Shown here: positions 34,595-42,355 of the stretch, in pieces
How the letters are laid out: each line of letters begins with the position of its first letter
Numbering within the stretch: the stretch's first letter is position 1
DNA from: Christensenella sp. UBA4675
Lineage (GTDB): Bacteria > Bacillota > Clostridia > Christensenellales > Borkfalkiaceae
NCBI GenBank assembly: GCA_002405165.1
Contig: DHLF01000006.1
Location: forward strand, 1 to 64,000
Reading direction: 5' to 3'
Length of the DNA: 64,000 nucleotides
Program-made: the position numbers and the translations under genes
The notes under the pieces: generated by a model
Databases searched by the model: none
What the model was told of the DNA's origin: nothing
What the model saw: only the letters and a program-made list of their open reading frames with translations

Positions 34595-34620
34595 AGAAAG
34601 GTAGTGTGAATATTTGATAT

Positions 34621-34711
34621 GGAGAAATGGCTGAGCGGTTGAAGGCGCACGATTGGAAATCGTGTATACGTTAATAGCGTATCCAGGGTTCAAACCCCTG
34701 TTTCTCCGCCA
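34621..34711 (+). tRNA. tRNA-Ser (anticodon GGA), CCA encoded
   Basis: Acceptor GGAGAAA pairs with TTTCTCC, then discriminator G and CCA. The anticodon stem CACGA/TCGTG surrounds loop TTGGAAA, giving anticodon GGA. A long variable arm (about 34664-34684) confirms a class II tRNA. Length 91. Confidence 0.96.
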
Positions 34712-34742
34712 AAACCTATCAACGAAAGTTGGTAGGTTTTTT
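34711..34742 (+). terminator. Terminator of tRNA-Ser
   Basis: AACCTATCAAC pairs with GTTGGTAGGTT (one T-G pair) around a GAAA tetraloop, followed by six T, directly after the CCA end. Confidence 0.85.
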
Positions 34743-34766
34743 AAAAATATAATAATCGGAGACATA

Positions 34767-35693
34767 ATGGAAAAAGGATTTATTACGATTGCTACCGGCG
34801 ATGAACTTTATTATCGCTTAGCATACAATTTACTTAAAAGTTATAAATTTTATACTTCGTCTCCTATGTCTTTTGCTATAATCTGCGATAAAGAAAACGA
34901 ATACACGAAATATTTTGATTACGTTATAAAAATAGACGATTCTAAAAAGAACTTTATGGATAAGTTTGAAATTTTTGATAAATCCCCTTTTGAAAATACT
35001 ATTTTTATAGACGCTGACAGTTTAGCGTATAACGACCTTAACGTTTTATGGAATTACTTTGAAACGTCAACCGACTTTTCTTGTATAGGAGAAGAGTTTT
35101 CTATAATTCCGCAAGAAAAAGAAGATTGTTGGTATGAACTGCAAGACGTAGGCAAATACGGTGAAAACGTTGATTATAGATGTAGGTGCCACGCAGGACT
35201 TATGTATTTTAGAAAGTCCGAAAGATTGACTAAAATGCGTGATGATTGTTTTGATTTGATAAACAACTACAATATCTATAAATTTAAAATTCGTTCCGAT
35301 TCTATTGACGAATGTGTTTTAGCTGTAACAATGGCGTACAATAATATGCACGTAACTAATATCCCTGAGAATTTTTTTGAATTTTTCCCCGGAATTACTT
35401 ATTTAAAATTAAAACTTAAAAAGAACTATTCGGAATATAAAACTTGTTGGGATAATTTAACCAGAAAAAATATTTCGCTAATACATTTCGGAACAAAATC
35501 GACTAAAACGCCTTATTACGTATTTACAATAAAATTTATAAATTACGAAAATAAGCAAAAGAAAAGTCTTTTTGGAAAAATACTTTATGAAAAACAACTT
35601 TTACTATTCGTTTTAAAATTAAACCATAAAATTTCAACGTTTTTCAAAAAGATTTTTATAAAACTTAAACTAATATTTAAAAAGTCTAAATAA
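34767..35693 (+). CDS. GT-A-type glycosyltransferase with basic C-terminal tail
   Basis: 308 residues from the ATG at 34767, preceded by CGGAGA. Longer starts would run into tRNA-Ser and are rejected. A nucleotide-sugar binding fold is suggested by GFITIATGDELYYRLAYNLL and by the DxD metal motif in TIFIDADSLAY, followed later by CHAGLMYF and SLIHFGTKS, a pattern seen in GT8-like enzymes. The final 40 residues are strongly basic and hydrophobic (FFKKIFIKLKLIFKKSK), suggesting peripheral membrane association. Donor and acceptor are unknown. It is a single gene between a tRNA gene and a repeat-rich intergenic region. Confidence 0.65.
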   Translation: MEKGFITIATGDELYYRLAYNLLKSYKFYTSSPMSFAIICDKENEYTKYFDYVIKIDDSKKNFMDKFEIFDKSPFENTIFIDADSLAYNDLNVLWNYFETSTDFSCIGEEFSIIPQEKEDCWYELQDVGKYGENVDYRCRCHAGLMYFRKSERLTKMRDDCFDLINNYNIYKFKIRSDSIDECVLAVTMAYNNMHVTNIPENFFEFFPGITYLKLKLKKNYSEYKTCWDNLTRKNISLIHFGTKSTKTPYYVFTIKFINYENKQKKSLFGKILYEKQLLLFVLKLNHKISTFFKKIFIKLKLIFKKSK

Positions 35694-35860
35694 AACCCTT
35701 AAAAAACTCCGCATATTTTATTTTTTAAAATAAAAAATTAAATTGAAATAATTGATATTAATGTGTTTAAAACAAATTATTAAACATAAGTAGTTTTACA
35801 TCCACATGCTTCACAAAGAGTACGATTGGGTTAAAAAAACATACATTTTTAATATTTAAT

Positions 35861-35885
35861 ACGCCCGCCGAAAATCGGCGGGCGT
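35861..35885. repeat. 10-bp G/C-rich hairpin
   Basis: ACGCCCGCCG, loop AAAAT, CGGCGGGCGT, a striking G/C block in A/T-rich DNA. It lies 19 bases beyond the stop of the minus-strand microprotein at 35904 and may end that transcript, although no T-run follows on either strand. The rest of 35694-35903 shows nothing I can support. Confidence 0.55.
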
Positions 35886-35903
35886 AACTATTAAATTTTA
35901 AAA

Positions 35904-36020
35904 TTATAACTCTTTAAATTTTCCCATACGGCAACGGACATTTTTTAGCAAATTATAATCAACTCCTAATAATTCGTCCATAAGCTTTGCTACTTTTTGA
36001 TAATCTAGATTTTTCTTCAT
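35904..36020 (-). CDS. 38-residue microprotein coupled to the ferritin-like gene
   Basis: The ATG overlaps the TGA stop of the ferritin-like gene as ATGA, a strong sign of translational coupling. The product is small and basic (MKKNLDYQKVAKLMDELL, then a C-terminal KNVRCRMGKFKEL) with a likely helix and one Cys. No family recognised. It could be a partner or regulator of the ferritin-like protein. A G/C-rich hairpin follows it. Confidence 0.6.
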   Translation of the reverse strand: MKKNLDYQKVAKLMDELLGVDYNLLKNVRCRMGKFKEL

Positions 36021-36508
36021 ATTGATTTTAGTAATTTTTCAAATATAGTAATATGTAATTGTTCGTCCATAATAATTCTTCCTATTAACCTTTTTAAAGA
36101 GTCGTTATCCGTTGTTTGAATAATTTTTTCGTAATCTTTAATTGCAATTTGTTCTGCATAAATATTATTTTGCAATAAACTTTTAGCGTCGTAACAATAA
36201 TTTAAATAACTACCGTTCCAAAAACTATACGCCCCTGAAACTAACGGTTCTCCGCCAAATGATAACACCGCGCCTGACAACAACTCGTAATGCTTCATTT
36301 CGCAAATTGCTATTCCCTTTAATTCGCCCGCAAACTTATCTTGTTTCCTCCCGTCGAATACGACGTATTCGAAAATATATTGAGTGCAAGCGGTCATTTC
36401 GCCGTCTTTCCCACCGATTGATTGCATAATTTGCGCTAGCGTCCTGTTATCTACCTTTCCGTCAACGGACGGATAAGGCAAACTTAAACAATATTTACAA
36501 ACGTCCAT
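36017..36508 (-). CDS. Ferritin-like (CotJC/rubrerythrin-type) di-metal protein
   Basis: 163 residues. LPYPSVDG and QSIGGKDGEMTACTQYIFEY resemble the start of CotJC and manganese-catalase-type four-helix proteins. Metal ligands follow the ferritin-like pattern: E37, then E70-x-x-H73 in ICEMKHYELL, a Glu near 118 in AEQIAIKDYEKI, and a second ExxH near 149-152 in DEQLHITIF. The N-terminal CKYC is an extra Cys pair, possibly for metal binding or disulfide formation. Likely roles are peroxide detoxification, iron handling or spore-coat assembly. It overlaps the downstream 38-residue gene by 4 bases. Confidence 0.8.
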   Translation of the reverse strand: MDVCKYCLSLPYPSVDGKVDNRTLAQIMQSIGGKDGEMTACTQYIFEYVVFDGRKQDKFAGELKGIAICEMKHYELLSGAVLSFGGEPLVSGAYSFWNGSYLNYCYDAKSLLQNNIYAEQIAIKDYEKIIQTTDNDSLKRLIGRIIMDEQLHITIFEKLLKSI

Positions 36509-36562
36509 TTTTCAACCACCTTATTTTCATTGTATTTTAAAACAAAAAGTTTTGCCACAAGT

Positions 36563-36591
36563 TTGATATTTTTAGTTAAATATTATATAAT
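36563..36591 (+). promoter_or_regulatory. Promoter of the TtcA-like gene (distal)
   Basis: TTGATA, a 17-base spacer and TATAAT. It lies about 260 bases upstream of the TtcA-like start, so the message would carry a long leader. The -10 box is part of a repeat whose second copy at 36736-36741 also contains TATAAT. Confidence 0.65.
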
Positions 36592-36614
36592 ACAAGAAGT
36601 TATAAACTTGCTTG
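36581..36614 (+). repeat. 34-bp direct repeat, copy 1, with strong hairpin
   Basis: Copy 1 (36581-36614) and copy 2 (36731-36764) differ at one position and are exactly 150 bp apart. In copy 1 the segment GAAGTTATAAA plus CTTGC (36596-36611) pairs with GCAAG plus TTTATAACTTC (36614-36618, 36621-36631), giving a 16-bp stem with a two-base bulge. Confidence 0.8.
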
Positions 36615-36730
36615 CAAGGGTTTATAACTTCGCCGTGTTTCAAACAAGAAGCGTAAAAACGCAAGTTTTTACTTTATCACCGCTAAGCGTGCTTAAAGAT
36701 TTTGCCTTATGGCAAAAGATTTACTTCTTA

Positions 36731-36764
36731 TATTTTATAATACAAGAAGTTATAAACTTGCTTG
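36731..36764 (+). repeat. 34-bp direct repeat, copy 2
   Basis: Contains the same GAAGTTATAAAC segment but no adjacent complementary arm. In RNA it could compete with copy 1 for the arm at 36620-36631. The leader also holds a TTTTGCC/GGCAAAA hairpin (about 36700-36717). No gene is supported in 36509-36849. Confidence 0.75.
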
Positions 36765-36849
36765 TAAACACTTAAAAATTGCAACGTTTAAATTGAAAAG
36801 ATTTTTAAGTTTTAACGTAACGCGATTGATTATCCAAAGGAGAAAATTT

Positions 36850-37578
36850 ATGGAATTACAAAAACTTTTATCGCCAGCTCGTCGCGCGGTAGAACAATAT
36901 AAAATGATAGAAGAAGGGGACAAAATTGCCGTTGGTCTTTCCGGCGGAAAAGACAGCCTTGCCCTACTTGAAATAATGGCGGGATTAAAAAGATTTTATC
37001 CAAAACATTTTGATTTGTACGCTATAACCATAGATATGGGGCTTGAATACGACCAAAAGGAAATTGAAGCGATTAAAGAAAAATGTAACGAGCTAAACGT
37101 TGAATGGATAGTTGAAAAAACCGATATAGGTCCTATTTTGTTCGATATAAGAAAAGAGAGCAACCCTTGCAGTTTATGTTCTAAAATGAGAAGAGGCGCG
37201 CTTTGCACGACCGCAATAACACACGGCATAAATAAAATTGCTCTAGGACACCACGCCGACGATTTAATAGAAACTTTTTTCCTTTCTATGTTCTACGAAG
37301 GAAGGTTATCTACTTTTGCTCCCGTATCTTTTATGTCAAGAACTAATATGTACGTTATTCGCCCTATGGTTTTAATAGAAGAAAAAGATATTACGGCTTT
37401 TATGAAAGATAAACCCGTTTTACATAATCCCTGTCCTGCTAACAAACACACGCAAAGGCAGTATATTAAAGATTTATTAAACTCTATAAAAAAAGATATA
37501 CCTTTTGTAAAAAAGAGAATCCATTCCGCAATTACTCACCCCGAAAGATATAACTTATTTAAAGTAGAAGAAGAATAG
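36850..37578 (+). CDS. TtcA-like tRNA thiolation enzyme (PP-loop ATPase)
   Basis: 242 residues from the ATG at 36850, preceded by AAAGGAG; longer starts run into the repeat leader. The PP-loop SGGKDS is at 31-36 after KIAVGL. CSLCSKMRRG near 106-109 and the later NPCPAN provide the three Cys that in TtcA bind a 4Fe-4S cluster, and GHHADDLIETFFLSMFYEGR is a family segment. TtcA makes 2-thiocytidine at position 32 of tRNA; close Firmicutes relatives are annotated as such, but the thiolated position is not proven here. The gene stands alone behind a 260-base leader with repeats. Confidence 0.85.
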   Translation: MELQKLLSPARRAVEQYKMIEEGDKIAVGLSGGKDSLALLEIMAGLKRFYPKHFDLYAITIDMGLEYDQKEIEAIKEKCNELNVEWIVEKTDIGPILFDIRKESNPCSLCSKMRRGALCTTAITHGINKIALGHHADDLIETFFLSMFYEGRLSTFAPVSFMSRTNMYVIRPMVLIEEKDITAFMKDKPVLHNPCPANKHTQRQYIKDLLNSIKKDIPFVKKRIHSAITHPERYNLFKVEEE

Positions 37579-37610
37579 TTCTTTATTTATCAAAAATTTT
37601 TTATATAAAA

Positions 37611-37646
37611 TACGGGCGATTTTTGCTAAAACAAAAATCGCCCGTA
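37611..37646. terminator. Terminator between converging ttcA-like and yqeY genes
   Basis: A 15-bp perfect stem (37611-37625 and 37632-37646, 6-base loop). T-runs are short on both sides. It lies between the two converging stop codons. Confidence 0.7.
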
Positions 37647-37698
37647 ATAATTTGTTTAAACTTATTAGTTTTAAATTATTTTATTTAGCTATTTGATA

Positions 37699-38121
37699 TT
37701 ATAAAGATTTTAAAACTTCAGAAACGGTTTTCATTTCTACTTTGCCCGCAAAGTTAGTTTTAAAATGCTTCATAACGCTTGGAACGCTTTTATCTTGTAA
37801 TTTTTCTATTTCTTCTTTAATTTGTTCCGCACTCATCATTTTAGGAATATATTTTTCAATTATTTCTAATTGTTTATTTAATTCTTCAACGTTTTCTTCT
37901 CTACCCGCTTTTTCATATCCTTCTTTTTCTTCTATAAGTTCTTTTTGAGTTTTCTTTAAGCAAGAAGTTACGTCGGCATCCGTTAAATCTTCGCCGTTTG
38001 CTTTCTTTTCTATTTTAGCAAGCATAAGTTTAGATATAATTGCGTTGTATGCGTTAACCGCAACGTTATCGCGTGCTTTCATACTTTCAATCTTTAATTT
38101 TTTAAATTCTTCTAACGTCAT
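37699..38121 (-). CDS. yqeY: YqeY-family (GatB/YqeY domain) protein
   Basis: 140 residues, close to the usual 145-150. The N-terminal helical part (MTLEEFKKLKIESMKARDNVAVNAYNAIISKL) and the C-terminal domain (GREENVEELNKQLEIIEKYIPKMMS, FAGKVEMKTVSEVLKSL) match YqeY, which resembles the tail domain of the GatB amidotransferase subunit and is thought to contact tRNA. Function in free-standing form is not established. The start has AAAGGAG. A small hairpin lies just upstream. Confidence 0.9.
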   Translation of the reverse strand: MTLEEFKKLKIESMKARDNVAVNAYNAIISKLMLAKIEKKANGEDLTDADVTSCLKKTQKELIEEKEGYEKAGREENVEELNKQLEIIEKYIPKMMSAEQIKEEIEKLQDKSVPSVMKHFKTNFAGKVEMKTVSEVLKSL

Positions 38122-38137
38122 TTTTTATCTCCTTTAC

Positions 38138-38158
38138 GGCTATAATCGATATATAGCC
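38138..38158 (-). repeat. 7-bp hairpin upstream of yqeY
   Basis: GGCTATA / TATAGCC with a 7-base loop, between the FTR-like gene stop and the yqeY ribosome binding site. No T-run, so probably an RNA processing or spacing element. Confidence 0.45.
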
Positions 38159-38162
38159 TAAT

Positions 38163-38360
38163 TTATTTTTCTTTGTAATATAATCCGCAGTAGCAATAAC
38201 CTTCGAAATCGGGGTCGGCAATTTGTTCCCTAAACTCCTTACATATACACTTATTTTCGGGTTTTTTCCCAACTTTACAGGGACAATATCCGTCCTTTGC
38301 CTTTAAACCTTCCAAAACTTCTTTTACTCTTTGTTTGTCGGTAGAATATCTTACTTTCAT
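38163..38360 (-). CDS. Ferredoxin-thioredoxin reductase catalytic-chain-like protein
   Basis: 65 residues. The start is ATG at 38360, because the in-frame TTG at 38372 lies inside the end of dnaE with no separate ribosome binding site. Six cysteines occur as three CxC pairs, C26-P-C28, C38-I-C40 and C56-Y-C58, the layout of the FTR catalytic subunit, where four bind a 4Fe-4S cluster and two form the redox disulfide. The protein is shorter than plant FTR (about 115 residues) and no variable subunit is nearby. It starts just after the dnaE stop and is probably co-transcribed. The natural electron donor and target are unknown. Confidence 0.8.
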   Translation of the reverse strand: MKVRYSTDKQRVKEVLEGLKAKDGYCPCKVGKKPENKCICKEFREQIADPDFEGYCYCGLYYKEK

Positions 38361-38361
38361 A

Positions 38362-41300
38362 TTACACCTCAAAAAATTTTATTTCGTCTTCCGACAAAAT
38401 AGAAGTCAGTTCGTTTATTACTCCCCTGCAATTTCTTATAGAATATTTAGTACGCTTATTTTTGCCTTGAATTTTAACCGCAACCTTTATATCCCCGGGA
38501 TAAAAGCTTAAAATATCGTAAATTTCTTCTAACCTTGCTTCGTTTTCGGGCGAAATAATAAGTCCAACATATTGTTCTTTTTTATTGTCTTCTATTTCGG
38601 AATCTTCTTTAGAATTTAGATAACTTAGACTATCAATAGATATACTAGGCGGTCTTCCGTCCCGAAGTTGTAATTTCCCTTTTATTGTAACTATTGCGTC
38701 CACTTCCAAAGTTTGAGCGTATTTTTCGTAAACTTTCGGGAACATTACGCATTCTATTTCGCCGTATGTATCCTCTAATCCTATTATTGCCATGTAAGCT
38801 CCGCTTTTCGTCATAAGCTTTTTTACATTAGTTATTATTCCGCCCATTTGAACGAAAGAACCGTCTTTTAAATCGGATTCCACTTCGTTTTCTTCTGTAT
38901 CGCCTTCTTGCTCGAACACCAAAAAATCTTCCGATTTATTAGGCATAGAAGAAATTAAGGAATAATACTGTTCTAACGGATGTCCCGTAATGTAAACACC
39001 TGCGACTTGCTTTTCGTAAGAAAGTTTTTCTTTTAAAGAAAACTCTTTAACGGCGGGATAGTTTACGTTTATTTCGTCCTTTTGTTCGCCAAACATTTCA
39101 AAAAGATTAAATTGATTTGCTTGACTTTGCTTGTTTATTAAATTCGCCTTTTCCAAAATTTCGCCGTAAGTTAATATCATTTGCCTACGGTTTTTACCCG
39201 TACAATCGAACGCACCTGCGTAAATTAAATTTTCGACTAATCTAGTGTTTACGTCTTTTATGCAACGCATACAAAAGTCTTCTAAGGAAGTAAATTTTCC
39301 GTTTTTACTTCTCTCTTCTATAATGTTGTCTATTACGTTAAGTCCTATTCCTTTAACAGCCGCAAGCCCGAAACGAATTTGTCCGTTTTTGGTGGAAAAA
39401 TACGTTTGACTTTCGTTTATATCGGGCGGTAAAACCTTTATTTTTTTGCTTTTAACGTAAGATACGTAGTTTTTGATTTCGTCAATATTGGTAATTCGGT
39501 TATTTAAAACTGCAGTTAAAAATTCTGGCAAATAATAAGTTTTTAAATACGCCGTTTGATAAGTGATTATCGAGTATGCGGCGGCGTGCGATTTATTGAA
39601 TGCGTATTTAGCAAAGTCTTTCATTTCAGACCAAATTTGTTTAGCTACTTCTTCGCTTACGCCGTTATTTAAGCACCCCTTTATCGCGGTAACTTGTTTG
39701 CCGTGCGCGTCTACGGAAGCTTCTTTTCCGTTTAAGAAAACTACTTCTTCTTTTATCATTTCGTCGACTTTCTTTTTGCCCATCATACGACGAACTATGT
39801 CCGCTTGTCCTAGCGAATATCCCGCAAGCTCTTGAACTATTTTCATAACTTGCTCTTGATAAACTATACAGCCGTACGTTTGCTTTAAAATAGGCTCTAA
39901 CAACGGGTGAGCAAACTTAACGTCTTTAGGATTATGTTTATTGTGAACGAATTTTCCTATCGAATCCATAGGTCCCGGACGATACAATGAAACCGCCGCG
40001 ACTATATCTTCTAAACAAGACGGTAAAAGTTGTTTTAAGAACGATTGAAATCCCGAAGATTCTATTTGGAATATAGCTTTCGTATCCCCCGAAGAAATCA
40101 GTTCGTATACCTTAGGGTCGTCGTATTTTCTGCCGAATTGCACGTCTATTCCGTAATTTTCCTTAACGTAATTCATCGCGAGCTTTATATCAGACAAGTT
40201 CCTAAGTCCTAAAAAGTCCATTTTTAAAAAACCTAAATGCTCTAATTCTACCCCGACGTAACTCGTGGTAATATCGTCGCCGTTTCTCGACATAGGCATT
40301 TGGTCGTCCAAAGCTTTCGCGCCGATTAAAACTCCGCAGGCGTGCGTACTAGACTGTCTAGGCATATCTTCAAGTTTTCCCGCTATATCTATTACCCTTT
40401 TTATTTCGGGGTTAGAATTGTATATTTCTACAAGTTCGGGAACGCTGTAATCGGTTTTATCGTCTTCGTAAAAACCGAACACCTTTTTTATTATAAAAGG
40501 TCTTTTTATTTCTATTTCCGCTCCGCCTTTCTTTATTTTGTTAGGAATGGCTTTGGTTATTTTATCTAACTCAGCATACGGAACTCTTAAAACTCTTCCT
40601 ACGTCTTTTATGGCGTTTTTAGCCGCCATTGTTCCGAACGTGATTATTTTAGCAACTGCGTTGTCGCCGTATTTTTCACGAACGTAATCTATAACTTCTT
40701 GTCGTCTGCTATCCTCGAAATCGACGTCGAAATCAGGCGCGGAAACTCTTTCGGAATTTAAAAAACGCTCGAAATACAAATCGTATTTTAAAGGGTCAAT
40801 GTCGGTTATATCAATTAAATACGCAATAATCGAACCTGCCCCCGAGCCACGACCCGGCCCTACGGAAATTCCCATTTCTCTTGCGTGATGTATATAGTCC
40901 CAAACTATTAAATAGTATTCTATATAGCCTAATCTTTCTATTACGCCTAACTCGTACTCTATTCTGTCGGTTATCTCTTTCGTGTAAGCGCCGTACTTCT
41001 TTTTTACTCCTTCGTCTACCAAATCTCTAATATATTCGATAGGCGTTTTTCCGTTTTCGGGTTTAAATCTAGGATATTTGTAATGTCCGTAATCGAATTT
41101 AAAATTGCATTTGTCGGCAATTTCGTTCGTGTTTATTAAAGACTGCTCGTCGTCGGGGAACGCTTGTAGCATTTCTTCGTAACTTTTAAAATAGAACTCG
41201 TCCCCCGTAAATTTCATGTGATTGGGGTCGTCTAACGTAGTTTTCGTGTTTATACAAAGCATTACTTCGTGAACGGGCGCGTCTTCTTTTTCAAGATAGT

Positions 41301-41952
41301 GTACGTCGTTTGTAACAACAGTCTTTATGTTATGTTTTAGTGCTAAACTTTTTAAGTAGTTATTTACGATTTTTTCTTCTTCTAGTCCGTGATTTTGTAA
41401 TTCTAAATAAAAATCGTCTTTAAATAAATTTTTAAAAAATAAGGTCAATTCTTCGGCTTTTTCTAAATTTCCCGATAAAATAGCTTGCGGAATATCCCCG
41501 CCTATACAAGCCGAAGTACATACTAAACCTTCGTGATGCTCTGCTAGCGTTTTTAAATCTATTCTCGGTTTATAATAATACCCTTCTTTAAATGCAATAG
41601 ACGTTAATACGCAAAGATTTTTGTATCCCGTTTCGTCTTTAGCTAAAAGAATTAAATGCCTTCTATCCTTAAAGCCGTTTCCGTTTGGGTCATCTTTATT
41701 ACGAGATTTAACGCGTAAATCGTCGCAAATGTAAAATTCTTGCCCGATTATAGCTTTTATCCTATCTTCGGGATTCTTGCCCGCGTTGCAGGCGTCAAAA
41801 AAAGTAACCGCCCCATACATATTGCCGTGGTCGGTTATTGCTAATGCTTTCATACCGAGCTTCTTTGCCTTTTTTACCATATCTTTTATTCTTGACATTC
41901 CGTCTAGAATAGAAAACTCCGTATGAACGTGAAGATGAACGAAATTACCCAT
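38362..41952 (-). CDS. dnaE: DNA polymerase III alpha subunit (DnaE)
   Basis: 1196 residues from ATG at 41952 (MGNFVHLHVHTEFS) with AAAAGGTG 8 bases upstream. Order: a PHP domain (HLHVHTEFSILDG, ITDHGNMYG); the catalytic palm with PDFDVDFEDSRRQEVI carrying the metal-binding Asp residues near 405; fingers with YRPGPMDSIGKFVHNK and GCIVYQEQVM; a helix-hairpin-helix region (FGLAAVKGIGLNV); and a C-terminal OB fold (VQMGGIITNVKKLMTKSGAYM). It is the DnaE type, not PolC. In Firmicutes with PolC, DnaE works mainly in lagging-strand priming; whether PolC exists here cannot be seen. Confidence 0.97.
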   Translation of the reverse strand: MGNFVHLHVHTEFSILDGMSRIKDMVKKAKKLGMKALAITDHGNMYGAVTFFDACNAGKNPEDRIKAIIGQEFYICDDLRVKSRNKDDPNGNGFKDRRHLILLAKDETGYKNLCVLTSIAFKEGYYYKPRIDLKTLAEHHEGLVCTSACIGGDIPQAILSGNLEKAEELTLFFKNLFKDDFYLELQNHGLEEEKIVNNYLKSLALKHNIKTVVTNDVHYLEKEDAPVHEVMLCINTKTTLDDPNHMKFTGDEFYFKSYEEMLQAFPDDEQSLINTNEIADKCNFKFDYGHYKYPRFKPENGKTPIEYIRDLVDEGVKKKYGAYTKEITDRIEYELGVIERLGYIEYYLIVWDYIHHAREMGISVGPGRGSGAGSIIAYLIDITDIDPLKYDLYFERFLNSERVSAPDFDVDFEDSRRQEVIDYVREKYGDNAVAKIITFGTMAAKNAIKDVGRVLRVPYAELDKITKAIPNKIKKGGAEIEIKRPFIIKKVFGFYEDDKTDYSVPELVEIYNSNPEIKRVIDIAGKLEDMPRQSSTHACGVLIGAKALDDQMPMSRNGDDITTSYVGVELEHLGFLKMDFLGLRNLSDIKLAMNYVKENYGIDVQFGRKYDDPKVYELISSGDTKAIFQIESSGFQSFLKQLLPSCLEDIVAAVSLYRPGPMDSIGKFVHNKHNPKDVKFAHPLLEPILKQTYGCIVYQEQVMKIVQELAGYSLGQADIVRRMMGKKKVDEMIKEEVVFLNGKEASVDAHGKQVTAIKGCLNNGVSEEVAKQIWSEMKDFAKYAFNKSHAAAYSIITYQTAYLKTYYLPEFLTAVLNNRITNIDEIKNYVSYVKSKKIKVLPPDINESQTYFSTKNGQIRFGLAAVKGIGLNVIDNIIEERSKNGKFTSLEDFCMRCIKDVNTRLVENLIYAGAFDCTGKNRRQMILTYGEILEKANLINKQSQANQFNLFEMFGEQKDEINVNYPAVKEFSLKEKLSYEKQVAGVYITGHPLEQYYSLISSMPNKSEDFLVFEQEGDTEENEVESDLKDGSFVQMGGIITNVKKLMTKSGAYMAIIGLEDTYGEIECVMFPKVYEKYAQTLEVDAIVTIKGKLQLRDGRPPSISIDSLSYLNSKEDSEIEDNKKEQYVGLIISPENEARLEEIYDILSFYPGDIKVAVKIQGKNKRTKYSIRNCRGVINELTSILSEDEIKFFEV

Positions 41953-42091
41953 AAAAATACACCTTTTGCGCACCGGTTCGACTTATGCGAACTTTCGGAA
42001 CACGCTAATAAAAAAATAAAATTCAATCAAATAATTAAGAGTAAACAAATAATTATTATCTAATTTATTTTTAGTTTTAAAGAATAATTTA

Positions 42092-42121
42092 ATTATAACT
42101 AATATATAATATATACACCAA
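42092..42121 (-). promoter_or_regulatory. Probable promoter of dnaE
   Basis: TTGGTG, an 18-base spacer and TATAAT on the minus strand, about 140 bases upstream of dnaE. The rest of 41953-42178 is A/T-rich with no gene. Confidence 0.5.
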
Positions 42122-42178
42122 AACGAAAATAAAGTCAATGCAAAAAAATATGAAATTTTTTTACTCCCCGTTTTTTTC

Positions 42179-42207
42179 TTGACAAGAGTTAAAAATTAAA
42201 CTATAAT
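42179..42207 (+). promoter_or_regulatory. Promoter of tRNA-Leu
   Basis: TTGACA, a 17-base spacer and TATAAT, 13 bases before the tRNA 5' end. Confidence 0.9.
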
Positions 42208-42220
42208 TTATACATTAAAT

Positions 42221-42303
42221 GCGGATGTGGCGGAATGGCAGACGCGCCAGCCTTAGGAGCTGGTATCTTCGATGTGGGGGTTCAAGTCCCTTCATCCGCA
42301 CCA
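42221..42303 (+). tRNA. tRNA-Leu (anticodon UAG), CCA encoded
   Basis: Acceptor GCGGATG pairs with CATCCGC, then A and CCA. The anticodon stem CCAGC/GCTGG surrounds loop CTTAGGA, giving anticodon TAG, which reads CUN codons. A short extra arm of class II type is present. Length 83. Confidence 0.95.
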
Positions 42304-42306
42304 AAT

Positions 42307-42340
42307 AAAAAAGTGTACTAAAATTTTAGTACACTTTTTT
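42307..42340. terminator. Bidirectional terminator after tRNA-Leu
   Basis: A 34-base perfect palindrome centred on AAAATTTT, with A-run and T-run ends. It ends tRNA-Leu transcription and faces the stop of the minus-strand gene at 42356. Confidence 0.8.
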
Positions 42341-42355
42341 ATTTAATTTGGCGAA

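Noticed and set aside
34653..34766. Extension of the glycosyltransferase upstream to 34653
   Set aside because: It would read through tRNA-Ser and its terminator. The ATG at 34767 has CGGAGA and fits the fold.
35790..35840. Short minus-strand stretch reading LCEACGCKTTYV before a stop, like a Cys-rich protein end
   Set aside because: An in-frame stop precedes it closely and there is no start or ribosome binding site. Chance cannot be excluded.
36530..36775. An 81-codon frame on the plus strand across the TtcA-like leader, with two copies of an IIQEVINLL peptide
   Set aside because: The peptide repeat only reflects the 34-bp DNA repeat. The frame covers a consensus promoter and hairpins, starts without a ribosome binding site and has no family match.
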